Source: Meriones unguiculatus (taxonomy: Eukaryota; Chordata; Mammalia; Rodentia; Muridae). Taken from it: DNA of 64,000 nt. Within the stretch, counting starts at the first letter, position 1. Every line of letters begins with the position of its first letter. The notes below the pieces were generated by a model. The model did not search any database and had not been told where the DNA came from. It worked only from the letters and a program-made list of their open reading frames with translations. This document shows positions 47,391 to 59,075 of the stretch, piece by piece. Made by a program: the position numbers and the translations under genes. The stretch covers positions 126,841,262-126,905,261 of the forward strand of contig NC_083369.1 of assembly GCF_030254825.1 (NCBI RefSeq). The letters run 5' to 3'.

Positions 47391-47899
47391 ATGCGAGGCT
47401 AACCACTGCACTCAGGGTCAGCCGCTTTCGATCCAGAGAAGAGCATGTCTGATTGCATGCGGGTTGATGCCCCAGGTCCCGCCTCTGAGAAAAAGGTATC
47501 AGACGGGTCTGATGCTCTTTGGGTGGATGACACCTAAATGAACATCGGTACAAAGTCCCAATTTATTTCTAATATCAGAGATCAGACCTCTACTCTTGCC
47601 TGATGCATCTAAAACAAAAAGGGGGAACTGTAGAGAGCTGCGTAATGCTGCGCCTTAAAGATGGAGCTGGTTTCCGCCTTCCACCTTCCCGATGGTGAAT
47701 GCTCTCTGTCACAAACAACTCCATATTTGGCTAAGGCTGATGATCTGGCTTGCTTCCGTGTATGTGGACCTATCTGCATTGCCCACGTGGCACGATGGGG
47801 CTGGCTACCCAGAGGCTATTTAAGCTGTAGGCTGGCTTTCCCCAGGGTCGGATGATTGTTCAAGGTTCCTGAATAAACTGCATTGAAAAAAAAAAAAAA
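47390..47899 (+). mobile_element. Retroposed class II LTR transcript, copy 2 (longest)
   Basis: The internal ERV 3' segment (CACTGCACTCAGGGTCAGCC, GCATGCGGGTTGATGCCCCA, GGTCTGATGCTCTTTGGGTG) leads to the polypurine tract (47611-47628) and the LTR start at 47629. The LTR includes CTATTTAAG and AATAAA, ends GCATTG, and is followed by poly(A) 47886-47899. The LTR part is nearly identical to copy 1. I could not find a convincing TSD, so the 5' limit is approximate. Confidence 0.78.
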
Positions 47900-50800
47900 C
47901 TACAAGATAAGATAACATGGGAGAGAAGACAACAGAATCACAATTTTTGAAGCCAAAAAGCAAATAATTTAGGACCAAAAAAAAAAAAAAACAAGATACT
48001 AAATTGGCAGCAAAGAATGTGAGAACCAGTTCAGTTCCTAGTTCCTACCACAAATCCCTTCCCTCCAAAAGTTCAGGTCTGGCAACATCAGAAAAGAGGG
48101 CCAGAAAGTAGCTGGAGTCTGGATTAAGGTTTCCTTTTAGAAGCAATTGGATCTCTGCCCTATCTTGTTTTCAGATCCAAAATCAAGGCCCTCAAAGATC
48201 AAAAACAACAACAAAAATCACACATACCTTCCCTAGACAGTGTAAGTACAAAGAGTACCTGAAAGTGTATGCACAAAGATTGTAAATTCCCTACCCTCTC
48301 CCATACCTGAAGGCTGGAGAATATAGGAGTGATCCCTGTTCCCAGAACCTAATGGCAGAAACTGACATCAGAAGCTCCTTGAATAACCTACTCGTAATGT
48401 CTCCAACAAAAAGTCACATCCTACAAACCCCCATGGGCTTTCCAGAGCACTCAGTCATCTTCCTCGTTTCCCTGCTCCTTTTCTTTTCTTTCTGGTCTTG
48501 AGGCTCAACATTATTTTGAAATTCTCTCAGGCCTTCAGAAAAGCTGATAGAAAAGTCCAAATGCCTCCGGGTAACCTGCAGCTGCATTGCTCATTGTTCG
48601 CTTTCTTCTGCCACTTCTGTTTTCACCTATTTCCCTTTCTCCTTCCCTGGATAATGTTGACCGCCTGTGTTCTGCCTTTGACAGCCCACTCTTTTCTGAG
48701 CTATATTGGAGAGATTATAAATGTGTCCCTACATGCTTGAGTCCATATCCTAAAACCAAAGGCTTCTATAACTACAGTATGAGGACCCAGACCAGAGTGA
48801 TATCACTGAAACTCTCTTAGCCAATTCCAGCACTTCTTCAAATTTTGTCAATTTTCCCCAAACCGTCTTTCAAACATTTTTTTTTTTTTTTTTTACTGTC
48901 TCAGAGTTCAATCCTGGACCACACATTGCACATAGCTGTTGTATATCTCTGGACTTCTCTAACTTGAAATGATTTCTCTACCTGTATATAAGTGTTTCAT
49001 GACTTTAATGTCTTTAAAGTGGAAAGGTTACTTGTTTTGTAGAATGTCGTTCAATTGGGTTGGTCTGATTCAATTTGGGTTTTTCAATTGAAGAAGACCT
49101 CAGAAGTGGAGCTGCAATTTCTTCACTGCTTCCTATAAGGTGGCTTATGAGGTCAGTTTATGCTATTATTGGTGATGTTCATGTCGTTAAGATGACGTCC
49201 ACTCTCAAACCTCCACTGTGAAGTTAAGAGGTAATACTTTGAAACTATCAAAATATTCTCTATTCATAAACTCCTACCTACAAATATAAGCATCCATTGA
49301 TAATTCTTATCTGAATCTGCTGTCACTATAATAGTTGTCAAGTAGTGACTTTCTAATTCTATTTTTCCTTTTCCACTGCTTAGTTACAATCCTAGTATGA
49401 AAAGAACTTTTTGTTTCCCCTACTTACTATTTTATTTGTATATCTACACATCTATGGACTTGTGGATTCAAATTGAAAGGGTTATAGTTCATTTCCTTTT
49501 GTTTTAAGTCTCAAATTCTTCTCAGAGGTGTTGTTTGTGTTGTCAGGAACACTAGACACCAGAAGATGACTTCTAATTTCTGAAGAAAAAAATATTTTCA
49601 ACCTTGAATAGTCAGTTATAGGTCTATTCAAGCTATCCAAAATACTTTCAGATATTCAAGGTCTGAGTTTTTAGGTTTTTTTTTTTTTCAAGTGTCCTTA
49701 GAAAACCATCAGAAGATGTGTTTTTCTAAAAGATCACAGTAAGTCATGTGAAAGGAGATATGAGTTGTAGGAAACCAGAGAGCCAGCATGCATGTGGACA
49801 AGGATCTCATCATGCATGAACACATCCAGAAGGCCAGGTCAAATGAATTCAAAAGGTATTGCTTCAAGAAGAAAGCACAAACCCAGGGCATCTACTTGTT
49901 TTCAGCGAAAACTTACTCTAGTGAACAATTTCGATTTAAATTAAAAGTAAATGCAGTTGAAAATGCAAGCAACGGCATTAACAGCACAATTAACCTCTGA
50001 GCAAAGAGTTATAAAAAAAAAATAAAAATAGGTATTGTACACCTCATGGTTGAACTTCAGATGGTATTTATGCAGTAATACTGAAGTAATGGTATTATCT
50101 ATACTGGGGATATAGAAAGACTTTTATGATAGGAGTAAGCTAAGGAGAAGATAATAAAGTAAAATGAACTTTCATTTTTCCATAGTAGAATTTCAAAAAG
50201 AAAATGCTTACAACACAGAAAATTAAGAAGTTTCTATTCAAACCTGTTATTTAAAGAAGTAAGTAAGCAAAATAACTAGCTAAATGACTGGCTGACATTG
50301 CCTGTGTGGCAAGGCAAAGGGAATGGGAGACAATTGAGGCAGCTGGTTTACATAACCAACTGCGCAGTGCTGCATAATTCCAGATCATGTACTGTTTTTA
50401 GAAATGCAACAGTAACAATTTAACTGAGGCTGAAAAAAAAAAAACATTCATGCAATAAAATGATAATCATGCCATTATATTTAATTACCATACAAAGCAG
50501 CAGGTTTCGTATGGCATTTTCATACAGACTCTGTTCTGTTTGATATCACATACTATTCTAAATAGCGGAGTTATTCCAGCTCAAATGAGTAGAGAAATGG
50601 CTCAAAAATTTGAGATACATCCACAGAATTTTCTATGCTAATAAAGTAAAATATTATTTGAAGGTTATGCCGTAAAAAAAAAAACACTTATAATCCAATG
50701 CTAAGTGAAACTAGCAGGTCACAAAATATTTCATATCTGTTCAAAATTTGAAGTTTTGTGTTTTGAGTTGGAGTTTTTGTTTTTAAATAAGATTTTGCAT

Positions 50801-51933
50801 GGAAAGAATACAAATAATAAAGTATTGCCAGTGGTTGAATTCAGAAGCTCCAAAACGTTTTTTTTTTTTTTTTTTTTCTCAAATGCATAAGGGCTCTATT
50901 TATTTATAATGAACTACATACCGTAAGAATTGTTATAAAACAACCAGGAAAGCCGTATGTGAAAATTACATTCAATATGTTTAGCTTATTTTTATTTGGC
51001 AACAATGAAAACAAGAAAATACTATTAATCCTATCTGGTGAGTGTAAAGCTTTGCACCAAAATCATTCTCTATCATATATTGTATTTATCAACTTAAAAA
51101 ATATTTTTCTAGACCTTAAAACATTTTCTTAAATCTTAAACTTCTTAAGCCTAATTCTGAAACTATAACTATCTAGTCTTCAACCCCATGAGAGACTTGA
51201 GAAGGAATACAATTATTACTTAAGTAGGAAGTGTAGGCAAGCAGCTTCAGAACTAGGAGATGACAGAGACAGTTTACAGTTTACTGCTCTGTCACCCATT
51301 CTCTCCCTGTAATGTTAGAGCACCTTCTTTAGCCTTCTGGCCCAGTATATCTGGCAGACATAATTGTGAAGCCAGAAATATGAAGGACTTGCTTACTCTG
51401 TCATGACAGAGCTTGGCAGTCAGCTCCAAGTCTTGTCCATTTTGGATAGCACATTGTCTGTAGAGACAGCTGGATCATTTTTTTTTTTCAAGTGGCTAGC
51501 TTGCCTTTAATGAAGCTATCTCCAAAAGGAGAATTTTTGATGTTCATCATCTTCATTGAGGTAAGCTGGGGGTGTTGCCAGGAGCTGATATGTCTCAAGT
51601 CAAAATAGCCTTAAATTAATAAAAACATCTTTAAATGCCATATATTCTGTGGGTCTCTGAAAGTGTTGAGAACCATATTAGCTATTTACATTTACATTTA
51701 CATAATGTATAATCACATCTATCTATCTTCTATACTAAATCTGAACAGGCAAAGATTGCTTGTTTCTAGATAATTACTATCTGTTCAACCTAGGATGTGT
51801 ATTTTTGTGATAAACTAGACTATTATCTGACATGACCACGAGTCTGGTTGATTAGCCATTATTTTGTCTAAGTTAATTATCCTAAACACCAAAACTATAT
51901 TTCTGTCTTTAACAAGTGTTGGTTTGGAACTTT
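47900..51933. other. Intergenic, AT-rich, mostly unique
   Basis: It contains homopolymer A runs at 47979-47992, 50439-50449 and 50673-50684, and T runs at 48878-48894, 49679-49689 and 50860-50878 that could mark old retroposon tails. I found no gene, and none of the short open frames shows recognisable homology. Confidence 0.45.
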
Positions 51934-51947
51934 AAAAATATTTCCAG

Positions 51948-52342
51948 TCTGATTGGCCTGCTCTTTGATCACCTGCCCCTGAGGGGGGAGCAGCCTTACC
52001 AGGCCACAGATGATGAAAATACAGCACTCCTGATGAGATCTGATAGACTAAGATCAGAAGGAAGGAGAGGAGGACCTCCCCTATCAGTGGACTTGGGGAG
52101 GGGCATGTGTGAAGAAGGGGGAGCGAGGGTGAGATCAGGATGGGAGGAGGGAAAGGCTTATGGAGGGATACAAAGTGAATAAAGTATAATTAATAAAAAA
52201 AAAAGAAAAGAAAAGAAAAAAACATAGGTGAAACTAGACATATGTTTGCAAGAGTTCATAATTATATTAATATTAAAAATTATATATCAAAAAATTATAA
52301 GTATTCATGGATGAATAAAGTAGTATATTGTTAATATTTCAA
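51948..52342 (+). mobile_element. LINE-1 3' end with 3'-transduced flank, TSD
   Basis: The TSD AAAAATATTTCCAG is perfect at 51934-51947 and 52343-52356. The L1 3' UTR runs from 51948 to about 52200 (GATACAAAGTGAATAAAGTA, AATTAATAAAA, then AAAAG units to about 52220). About 115 bases of non-L1 AT-rich DNA follow, with AATAAA in GGATGAATAAAGTAGTATAT and a short poly(A) at 52341-52347. The layout is the same as 21226-21727 on a smaller scale. Confidence 0.83.
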
Positions 52343-52532
52343 AAAAATATTTCCAGGACTGTAAAGTCATTAAACAGCACTGGCTGCTTTTCCACTGCAG
52401 TTCACAGCCATCTTTAACTCCAGTTCCATAAGATCTGAAGCCCTCTCCTGGCCTCTTTGGGCACTGTAGGCATGTGGTACACAGACATACATGCAGGGAA
52501 AAAACTCATACACAAACAACAAAAATAAGTAG

Positions 52533-52680
52533 CCAGGCATGGTGGCTCATGCCTTTGATCCCAGCACTCAGGAGATGCAGGCAGGTGGATCTCTGTGAGT
52601 TTTAGCCAGCCTGGTCTACAGAGAGAGAGTGTCAGGTGAGTTCCAGGGCAGCCAAGGCTGTGTAGAGAGACCTGTCTTAA
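52533..52680 (+). repeat. B1 SINE
   Basis: GCCAGGCATGGTGGCTCATG, CCTTTGATCCCAGCACTCAG and GCCAAGGCTGTGTAGAGAGA give a clear B1. Its A-rich tail was the target for the next insertion. Confidence 0.93.
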
Positions 52681-52693
52681 AAAAACTAAAATA

Positions 52694-52797
52694 CGCTGTG
52701 GTTGGCTACCCAGAGGCTATTTAAGCTGTGGGCTGGCTTTCCCCAGGGTCCGATGATTGTTCAAGGTTCCTGAATAAACTACATTGAAAAAAAAAAG
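52694..52797 (+). mobile_element. Retroposed class II LTR transcript, copy 3 (short)
   Basis: Only the last about 95 bases of the LTR are present: GTTGGCTACCCAGAGGCTAT, CTGTGGGCTGGCTTTCCCCA, TCCTGAATAAACTACATTG, then poly(A). An 8-bp repeat CTAAAATA at 52686-52693 and 52798-52805 is the likely TSD, inside the tail of the preceding B1. Confidence 0.8.
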
Positions 52798-52805
52798 CTA
52801 AAATA

Positions 52806-53227
52806 AATTAATTAATATTTTAAAAATTCCCAATAATCTTGATATATTTATTGTAGAAATTTTGAAAATTATTAATATGGACTAAGCAGAAATAAAAGAC
52901 ATTCAGATGAAAAGTTCAGATATTTTTAAAATATGTGATTGTCTCCTTGATATGTACAAAATGGCCTGAGAATAGCCATGACACTCACAGGTGCTAGGAT
53001 TACTATTAATTTTAAGCTGTTTCAACCTGATGTAACAGTTTCAATGTGTCTTCATGGTACTTCATGTATAACAAAGCATCTGAAATATAGCTGTTGTAGC
53101 CTGCTTTTGTAATCCCAGTTTGAAGCTGAGCCAAGCAGATTACATGTTTAAGATATTGTCTCAAAACAAAATATTAACCAATATTCACATTTATTTTCAA
53201 GTTTCAGGAATTAAAATACTAACACAT
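52806..53227. other. Unique intergenic sequence
   Basis: No gene recognised. A weak B1-like scrap may lie at about 53090-53165 (CTGCTTTTGTAATCCCAGTT). Confidence 0.4.
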
Positions 53228-53415
53228 TGGGTTGCTGGAGAAAAGGCTCAATAGTCAAGATCACTTTCTGTTTTTGAAGAGGCCTGGACTTCAGTTCCCA
53301 GCACACATGGGAACAGCTCACGGCTACCCGCAACTCAAGCTCTGGGAAATCCAATGTCCTCTTTCTACCTCAGAGGGCACCTACCAGCATGTATTCATAC
53401 CCACACAAAACCACA
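53228..53415 (+). repeat. B3-type SINE
   Basis: GGTTGCTGGAGAAAAGGCTC, ACTTCAGTTCCCAGCACACA and AACTCAAGCTCTGGGAAATC are B3/B2 landmarks, with a CA/GA-rich end. Confidence 0.8.
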
Positions 53416-53799
53416 GAAAAAGAAAGAAAATGAGAGAGAGAAAGAATACTAACACAAAATTTAAGGAAAAGTTGGAAAAATTGTTTTACTATTTCTCATT
53501 CTTTTTGTTTCAGTTCTAAATCTGAGGCATGATTTTCCTAGGTTTCGTTTAACAATGTCTTGTGTGGAGAGCTATAGCTTACATTGCCTTTATGTATTTT
53601 GAAGAAATAGAACTGATAATATTCATTCATAATTTTCATCTGTTTTGCATGTGCTTAATCTTTCGATTTTGTTGTATTGAGAATAATTGTCCACCCAGAT
53701 GTTTTGTACAATGAGAGAGAAGTAAGGAAAAGGAGAGTAAGCTTCCACTTGCCATCAGAGAGAATCAAGGGCAACTCAGGGCTGAGAGAAAAGGAATTA

Positions 53800-54455
53800 A
53801 TAAATAAGCTGTGTTTTCATTCAGAAAGGCAAATGAGACAGACATCAGAAGAGGAGGAAAACAGGGAACAGGACAGGATCCTATCATAGAGGGTCTCAGA
53901 AAGACTCCACCCAGCAGGGTATCAAAACATATGCTAAGACTGATAGCCAAAATTTGGGCAGAGAGCAGGGAATCTTGTGAAAGAAAGGCGAGATAGAAAG
54001 ACCTGGAGGGAACCGGAGCTGCACAAGGAGAGCAACAGAACCAAAAAATCTGGGCACAGGGGTCTTTCCTGAGACTGATACTCCAAACAAGGACCATTCA
54101 TGGAGATAACTTAGAACCCCTGGACAGAATTAGCCCATGGCAGTTCAGTGTCCAAGACGGTTCCCTAATAAGGGGAACAGGGACTGTCTCTGACATGAAC
54201 TGATTGACCTGCTCTTTGATCACTCCCCTCAAGGGGAGAGCAACCTTACCAGTCCACAGAGGAAGACAAAGAAGCCAGTCCTGATGAGACCTGATAGACT
54301 AGGGTCAGATGGAAGGGGAGGTGGACCTCCCCTATCATTAGACTGGGGAAGGGGCATATGAGAAGAAGAGGGAGGGAGGGTAAGATTGGGAGGGGATGGG
54401 GAACAGGGCTACAGCTGCGATACAAAGTGTATAACTGTAATAAAAATTTAAAAAT
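53800..54455 (+). mobile_element. LINE-1 3' UTR, plus strand
   Basis: Its landmarks are CATTCAGAAAGGCAAATGAG, ATCATAGAGGGTCTCAGAAA, TGACATGAACTGATTGACCT and GATACAAAGTGTATAACTGT. The poly(A) is decayed. It has no ORF2 part. Confidence 0.85.
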
Positions 54456-54474
54456 TCAAAAAATACAGCTCAGA

Positions 54475-54555
54475 GGGCTGGAGGTGCAGCTCTAGGGCAG
54501 AGCACTTCCTAGCATGCATTACATTGATTTTCCAGCTTTGCAGAAATTGAAACCA
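54475..54555 (+). repeat. ID-like SINE fragment
   Basis: GGGCTGGAGGTGCAGCTCTA and GGGCAGAGCACTTCCTAGCA match the ID core, diverged. Confidence 0.65.
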
Positions 54556-55451
54556 GGCAGGGAGTAGAGGAGGGAGGGAGAGAGAAGAAGTTCAATGGAG
54601 GTGGAGGAATAAGGCAATGGTGTTAGGAATTAGGAAGGTTTATTGCAGACAGGGAGGAAGGAGGGCAGAGAAAGAGAATGACACCTCCCCATCATAACTC
54701 CCTTCAACCCCCCTCTCCTGAATTCCCAGTCATTTCTTCCCTATTCTGTGGAAAATCAAAAGAGACAAAATCTACAGCCAGCCTGGAACTTACCGAGGAC
54801 TTTGGGTGACACTGTCTTCATTAAAACAGGCTTAGGCCTCTTTTATTTCTTTGCTTTGCCTTTTTTTTTAAGTTGCCATTTTTCTTTCCTGCTTGGCAGC
54901 CAGTCTCTGGGATTAGTGCCAGCTCTGTTGTGCTATGGAAATTGTTTCAGCCTGCTCTGCTCTGCTCCTAAAGCCAGGAGGTTAAGAGGCTGAAACGGGG
55001 CTGGCAAAAGCTCATGTCATTTTTACAGAATTATCTGTCTTCCCAGAAAGGCTGTAATAACTTATTCTGGAGGATGAGGAGCCAGTGTGTTAGTAGAGAC
55101 AATCCTTGCCTCAAGAGCAAGCGACAGCTCCTTCCCTCAAGCTTGGGCCAACTCTACAGTAGACACCAGCAGGAAGCTAGGAAACAGGGCCCGTAGGACA
55201 GAACACTGATTCCCTCCACAGAATGCCACCCAGCAGCTGCCTTCCTTCTCTCAGCTTAGCACACACTGCCTGTACAGCAGGTTTTGTGCTGTTTTTTTTT
55301 TTTTTTTTTGGGGGGGTGACATATTGATGGCTTCACTTTCCACTACTGTTCTTTGGTCTTTTTTTTTTCTTCCTTTTAGTTGTAGTATAATAGTTTAAAG
55401 AAAAACAACAAGAACAAAAACATATCTGCAGTGTATAGTCAGTCTGATGAA

Positions 55452-55456
<5 letters not shown>
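54556..55456. other. Unique intergenic sequence
   Basis: No gene recognised. A T-run followed by Gs lies at 55291-55316. Confidence 0.4.
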
Positions 55457-55524
<68 letters not shown>

Positions 55525-55540
55525 TACATATACACACATG
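55457..55540 (+). repeat. Compound (CT)n(CA)n microsatellite
   Basis: About 55 bases of CT repeats pass into CA repeats at 55509-55523, ending ACATACATATACACACA. Confidence 0.95.
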
Positions 55541-55585
55541 AGCATCTTCAAGATATAAATCATTTTCGTTTTTCAAGAAATGTCA

Positions 55586-55830
55586 TCCAGGCCTGGTAAT
55601 GCAGGCCTGAAATCCTAGCTACTCATAAGGCTAGGGTAGAAGGATCTCAAGTTCAAAACCTTCCAGGATTGCATAACAAATTCAAGGGAAAAAAAATGGC
55701 AATTTGAGACATTGTCTCAAAAATAAAATGTAAAAGAAAAAATAAGAGCCCCAGGGGTGTAGCTCAACAATAGAGCAGTTACATAAAGTATGAGAGGCTA
55801 TACATTCAATCCCAAATACCACACACACCA
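55586..55830 (+). repeat. B4-type SINE (B1-ID dimer)
   Basis: A B1-like left half (CAGGCCTGGTAATGCAGGCC, GGTAGAAGGATCTCAAGTTC) is followed by an ID-like right half (CAGGGGTGTAGCTCAACAAT, AGAGCAGTTACATAAAG), the order expected for B4. Confidence 0.8.
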
Positions 55831-55934
55831 AACACCATGTACAATTTCCAAGTGGACACTATAACTTACAACAAAACCAACCATAACTCTGGATTATCTC
55901 ATCACAGACTACATTTGCTTATTTATTTTTGTTA

Positions 55935-56068
55935 TTGTTTGTTTTCTGTTTATTTTTGAGACAAGATACCAATATGTAGTCCAGACTGGCCTCCAACCTG
56001 CATTCTCCTCAACCTCAGTCTCCCAAATGCTGAGATTATAAGCATGAGCCACGAAACCCAGGCATTAG
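55935..56068 (-). repeat. Old B1/B4 SINE
   Basis: GAGACAAGATACCAATATGT, CCAGACTGGCCTCCAACCTG and AAATGCTGAGATTATAAGCA are the reverse complement of a decayed B1-type body. Confidence 0.75.
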
Positions 56069-56069
56069 T

Positions 56070-56335
56070 TTTACCTATTACTGAGCTTCATGTAAATGAC
56101 ATTGTATGTTATGTCCTTTGAGGGCTCCACCTCTTTGATTTGGCATGTTTTTGAGACTTGTGTATATGTAGTTCATCTCTTTCTATTACTAAATAGAATT
56201 CTGTTGTATAGAGATCATATCAGATTAATTTATCCATAGAGGGACATTACCAGTTTGAAGGTATATGATTAAAGCTGTGATGAATATTTTTGTGCAAGTC
56301 TTTGATATATACATACCTTTATACTACTAAGCAAT
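56070..56335 (-). mobile_element. Ancient LINE-1 relic
   Basis: GAATTCTGTTGTATAGAGAT, AATTTATCCATAGAGGGACA and ATTAAAGCTGTGATGAATAT are the reverse complement of the old L1 ORF2 end. No frame survives. Confidence 0.6.
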
Positions 56336-56384
56336 CCATTCTCCCAGGTAACACTAAGGCAGTAATATCTGTGTCCAAGGACAT

Positions 56385-56522
56385 TGTCTACGTGGCACAC
56401 ACCTGTAATCTCAGCACTCAGAAGGATCAGAAGTTCAAAGCCACTCCTGGCTATGAAGTGAATCTAAGGCTAACCTGGGATATGTGTGACTCTTTCTCAA
56501 TAATAAATAAATAAATAAATAA
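56385..56522 (+). repeat. Old B1/B4 SINE with AAAT tail
   Basis: GGCACACACCTGTAATCTCA, GCACTCAGAAGGATCAGAAG and a TAAATAAATAAATAAATAAA tail. Confidence 0.75.
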
Positions 56523-56639
56523 AATAGCCACAAGGCAATGTATAGGGATCTCCCAGAGGATGACATTACCAATTGATTTAGAGTCAAAGAAACTGTTTCA
56601 TTTTTGCCTCAGTCAAGTAAGTTATCCAGTGCTTCTAAT

Positions 56640-57050
56640 AGTTTTGAGTCATGGTGGCTATTCTTGGTTATCAACTTGACTACATCTATAATCAACTAAA
56701 ACCCTGGGAAGTCTGAGAGAAATTTTCTTGGTTGGATTGTTTAAGGTGGACCTTAAAATGGGGCACACATCTAGTAGCAGCCCACATAAAGATATGGAAG
56801 AAGGAAGCCTTTGCTTTTTGCCTATTTGCCCTCACTCTGGTTGGCAAATTCATAAGTTCTGTTGTTTAGACATTCATTCACTGGTGTTAGAGCCTAGTTC
56901 TTCAGGTTTCCAATATAGATTGAAGACTGGTGGCTTTCTAAGAGTTCCTTGGGTGCCTAGCATACACTCTGATGACAATCGGTTTCTGAGTCCTGGATTC
57001 TCTCCTAATCTAACTTTGAAAAGAGGCTTTCTTCATTAATTTCCAGACTG
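56640..57050 (+). mobile_element. Rodent DNA-transposon-like repeat
   Basis: GGTTATCAACTTGACTACAT and TGGTTGGATTGTTTAAGGTG suggest the same broad group of hAT-type rodent repeats as 58435-58793. The apparent 103-residue frame (56728-57039) is inside it and is not a gene. Confidence 0.45.
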
Positions 57051-57370
57051 CCCCCTAAGATTTTTATAACTAAGATTATTCATTATAATGAAAAATAAGT
57101 AAAAGATACATTCTTAGTTCTGCATTTGCATTTTTTAAAAAACGTAGTGCCCAAGAGTGGAAGCACCAAACAGAACCTCATGAAAGCCATCTGTGATTAG
57201 AAAACTAAAAATAAAAGTCGTGCCCCTGAGTGTTAGGATGTCTTCTATGTTATATTTATTTTATGTTTTTATTTATTTCATGTTTTATTTTATGTTATAT
57301 TTATTTTCTCCCCAGAATGTTATATTATGTTATATTTATATTCATTCTCCTTCCCCAGAATGATGGAAAC

Positions 57371-57373
<3 letters not shown>

Positions 57374-57431
<58 letters not shown>

Positions 57432-57438
57432 TATATAT
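57374..57438 (+). repeat. (AT)n(AC)n(AT)n microsatellite
   Basis: About 38 bases of AT repeat are followed by AC repeat and a further AT block. Upstream (57240-57345) is a TTATTTTATGTTATAT-type AT-rich low-complexity stretch. Confidence 0.93.
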
Positions 57439-57799
57439 GCAGTATATAATGGTATATATATGTTGTGAGATTATTGACACAGTTAAGCTAATTAACATAG
57501 TCATCACTTCAGATAATTTTTGTTTGTGCAGCAGGTATTTAAGATTTAATTGCTTAGAAAATTTTAAAAATACAAGATAATACAGTATTGTTAACTCTGT
57601 CACCCTACTGCACCTTAAATCTCTAAAACTTCTTCATCCTGTGTAACTTGAACTTTACTACCATCTCCCCATGGTACTTCTCTGAGTATCATTAGTCTGC
57701 AGTCTTACGAATAAACTCAATTAGGTAACCCAGATTCAAAAATACAAAAATTTCATGTTCTCTTACATACGTGGATCATAGCATATAGTGTGTGTGTGT

Positions 57800-57846
<47 letters not shown>

Positions 57847-58109
57847 GTGATGAATGTGAGTATAGGCTACAAAATTAGAAAAAAAACACAAGAGGAAGAA
57901 TTGAGGGGCAAAAGAAAGATGAGGGGACAATAGGGCACATGTGATGTGAAAAGGACATAAAAGAGGGTAAGGGTGATGGATGAGAAGACATGAGGAAGAA
58001 AATTAATTTTAAAAAGTAGCTTTGTTTAAGAATGCCATAATGAAACTTAACATGGTGTATGTTACTAAAAATGCTTAAATTAAAAAATAAATAAATAAGT
58101 TCAACTAGG
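57439..58109. other. Unique intergenic sequence with a GT microsatellite
   Basis: A GT array with one TA interruption lies at 57788-57842. No gene recognised. Confidence 0.6.
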
Positions 58110-58240
58110 TTTGATGGTACATACATAATCTCATCACTTGGAAAGCAGAGGCAGGAGAATCAGTATTTGGAGGCTACATACTAAGTACGAGATCAGGCAG
58201 AACCATGCAGCAAGGCTTTGTCTCAAAAATAAAAAATACA
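58110..58240 (+). repeat. Old B1-like SINE
   Basis: ACTAGGTTTGATGGTACATA, AAAGCAGAGGCAGGAGAATC and GCAAGGCTTTGTCTCAAAAA are a decayed B1-type body. Confidence 0.7.
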
Positions 58241-58434
58241 AAATTGCAGTTATTGATTTTGGTGTTCAAAGACAGCCTAAGCTACATAGCAGAATTCTGT
58301 GTACAATAAACAAATGAATCTACCAGTTACAGAGCACAGGCTTAGCAATGCTAAGACCCTGAGTTCCTCTCCCAAACAAAGTCAGACAATAATATAGCTG
58401 ATACAAGTTTAGGTTAATTATCAATGTTGTGTCT

Positions 58435-58793
58435 GCATGATAGTTAATCTCAATTGTCAATGGAAGATTGGCATTTGGGCATGCCTGTGGGAAGTTATCT
58501 TGAGCAGGTTGAAGTGGGAAGAGCTACCTACTCTGTGTGGCAGCATTCTTGGTGGAGCCTGGATTATAGAAAAATGGAGAAAAGAAGCTGAGCACAAGCT
58601 TGAATCACTACCTGCTTCCTGACTGTGGATGCAGTGTGACAAACTGCTTCGAGCTCCTGCTACTTTGACTTTCTCAACATCAGGGACTGTGATGTCTTGA
58701 AACTGTGAGCAGCCAGAATAAACCCTTTCTTTATTAAGTTGTTTTGTCAGGATATTTTATATCAACAACAGAAACATAACTAAGACACTAGTT
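58435..58793 (+). mobile_element. Rodent non-autonomous DNA-transposon-like repeat
   Basis: TGATAGTTAATCTCAATTGT at one end and AACATAACTAAGACAC at the other. It contains CTTCCTGACTGTGGATGCAG and CCAGAATAAACCCTTTCTTT. It is a clean copy of the family seen at 16916-17430 without the GAA expansion. Confidence 0.6.
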
Positions 58794-58914
58794 TATGAAC
58801 TACAAAACAGTTAGTATATAGGTTGGTGAAAGTATTAACCAACACAATCAAACAAAACACTATTCAAGGAACTTTTTTTGTTTTTGTTTTTGTTTGTTTG
58901 TTTTTGATTGATTG

Positions 58915-59075
58915 TTTTTTTATCTGTTTGTTGGAGACAAGATCTCACTATGCAGTCCTGGCTGGCCAGAAACATACTGTATAGATCAAGGTAATCTTGA
59001 ACTCACAGAGATCTGTCTGACTCTGCTTCACTAGTGCTAAAATTTTAAGCATGCACCACAATGCCTAGGCCACTA
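58915..59075 (-). repeat. Old B1 SINE
   Basis: GAGACAAGATCTCACTATGC, CTTGAACTCACAGAGATCTG and AGCATGCACCACAATGCCTA are the reverse complement of B1, with a T-rich start. Confidence 0.8.

Noticed and set aside
53677..54097. Frames of 70-110 residues on both strands
   Set aside because: They lie in the L1 3' UTR, which is non-coding, and similar frames recur in other L1 3' ends here.
57230..57603. Frames of 116 and 76 residues on opposite strands
   Set aside because: They run through AT/AC microsatellite and AT-rich low-complexity DNA.
1219..57842. Evenly spaced repeats that might suggest CRISPR arrays
   Set aside because: All are simple microsatellites without unique spacers, in a vertebrate genome.
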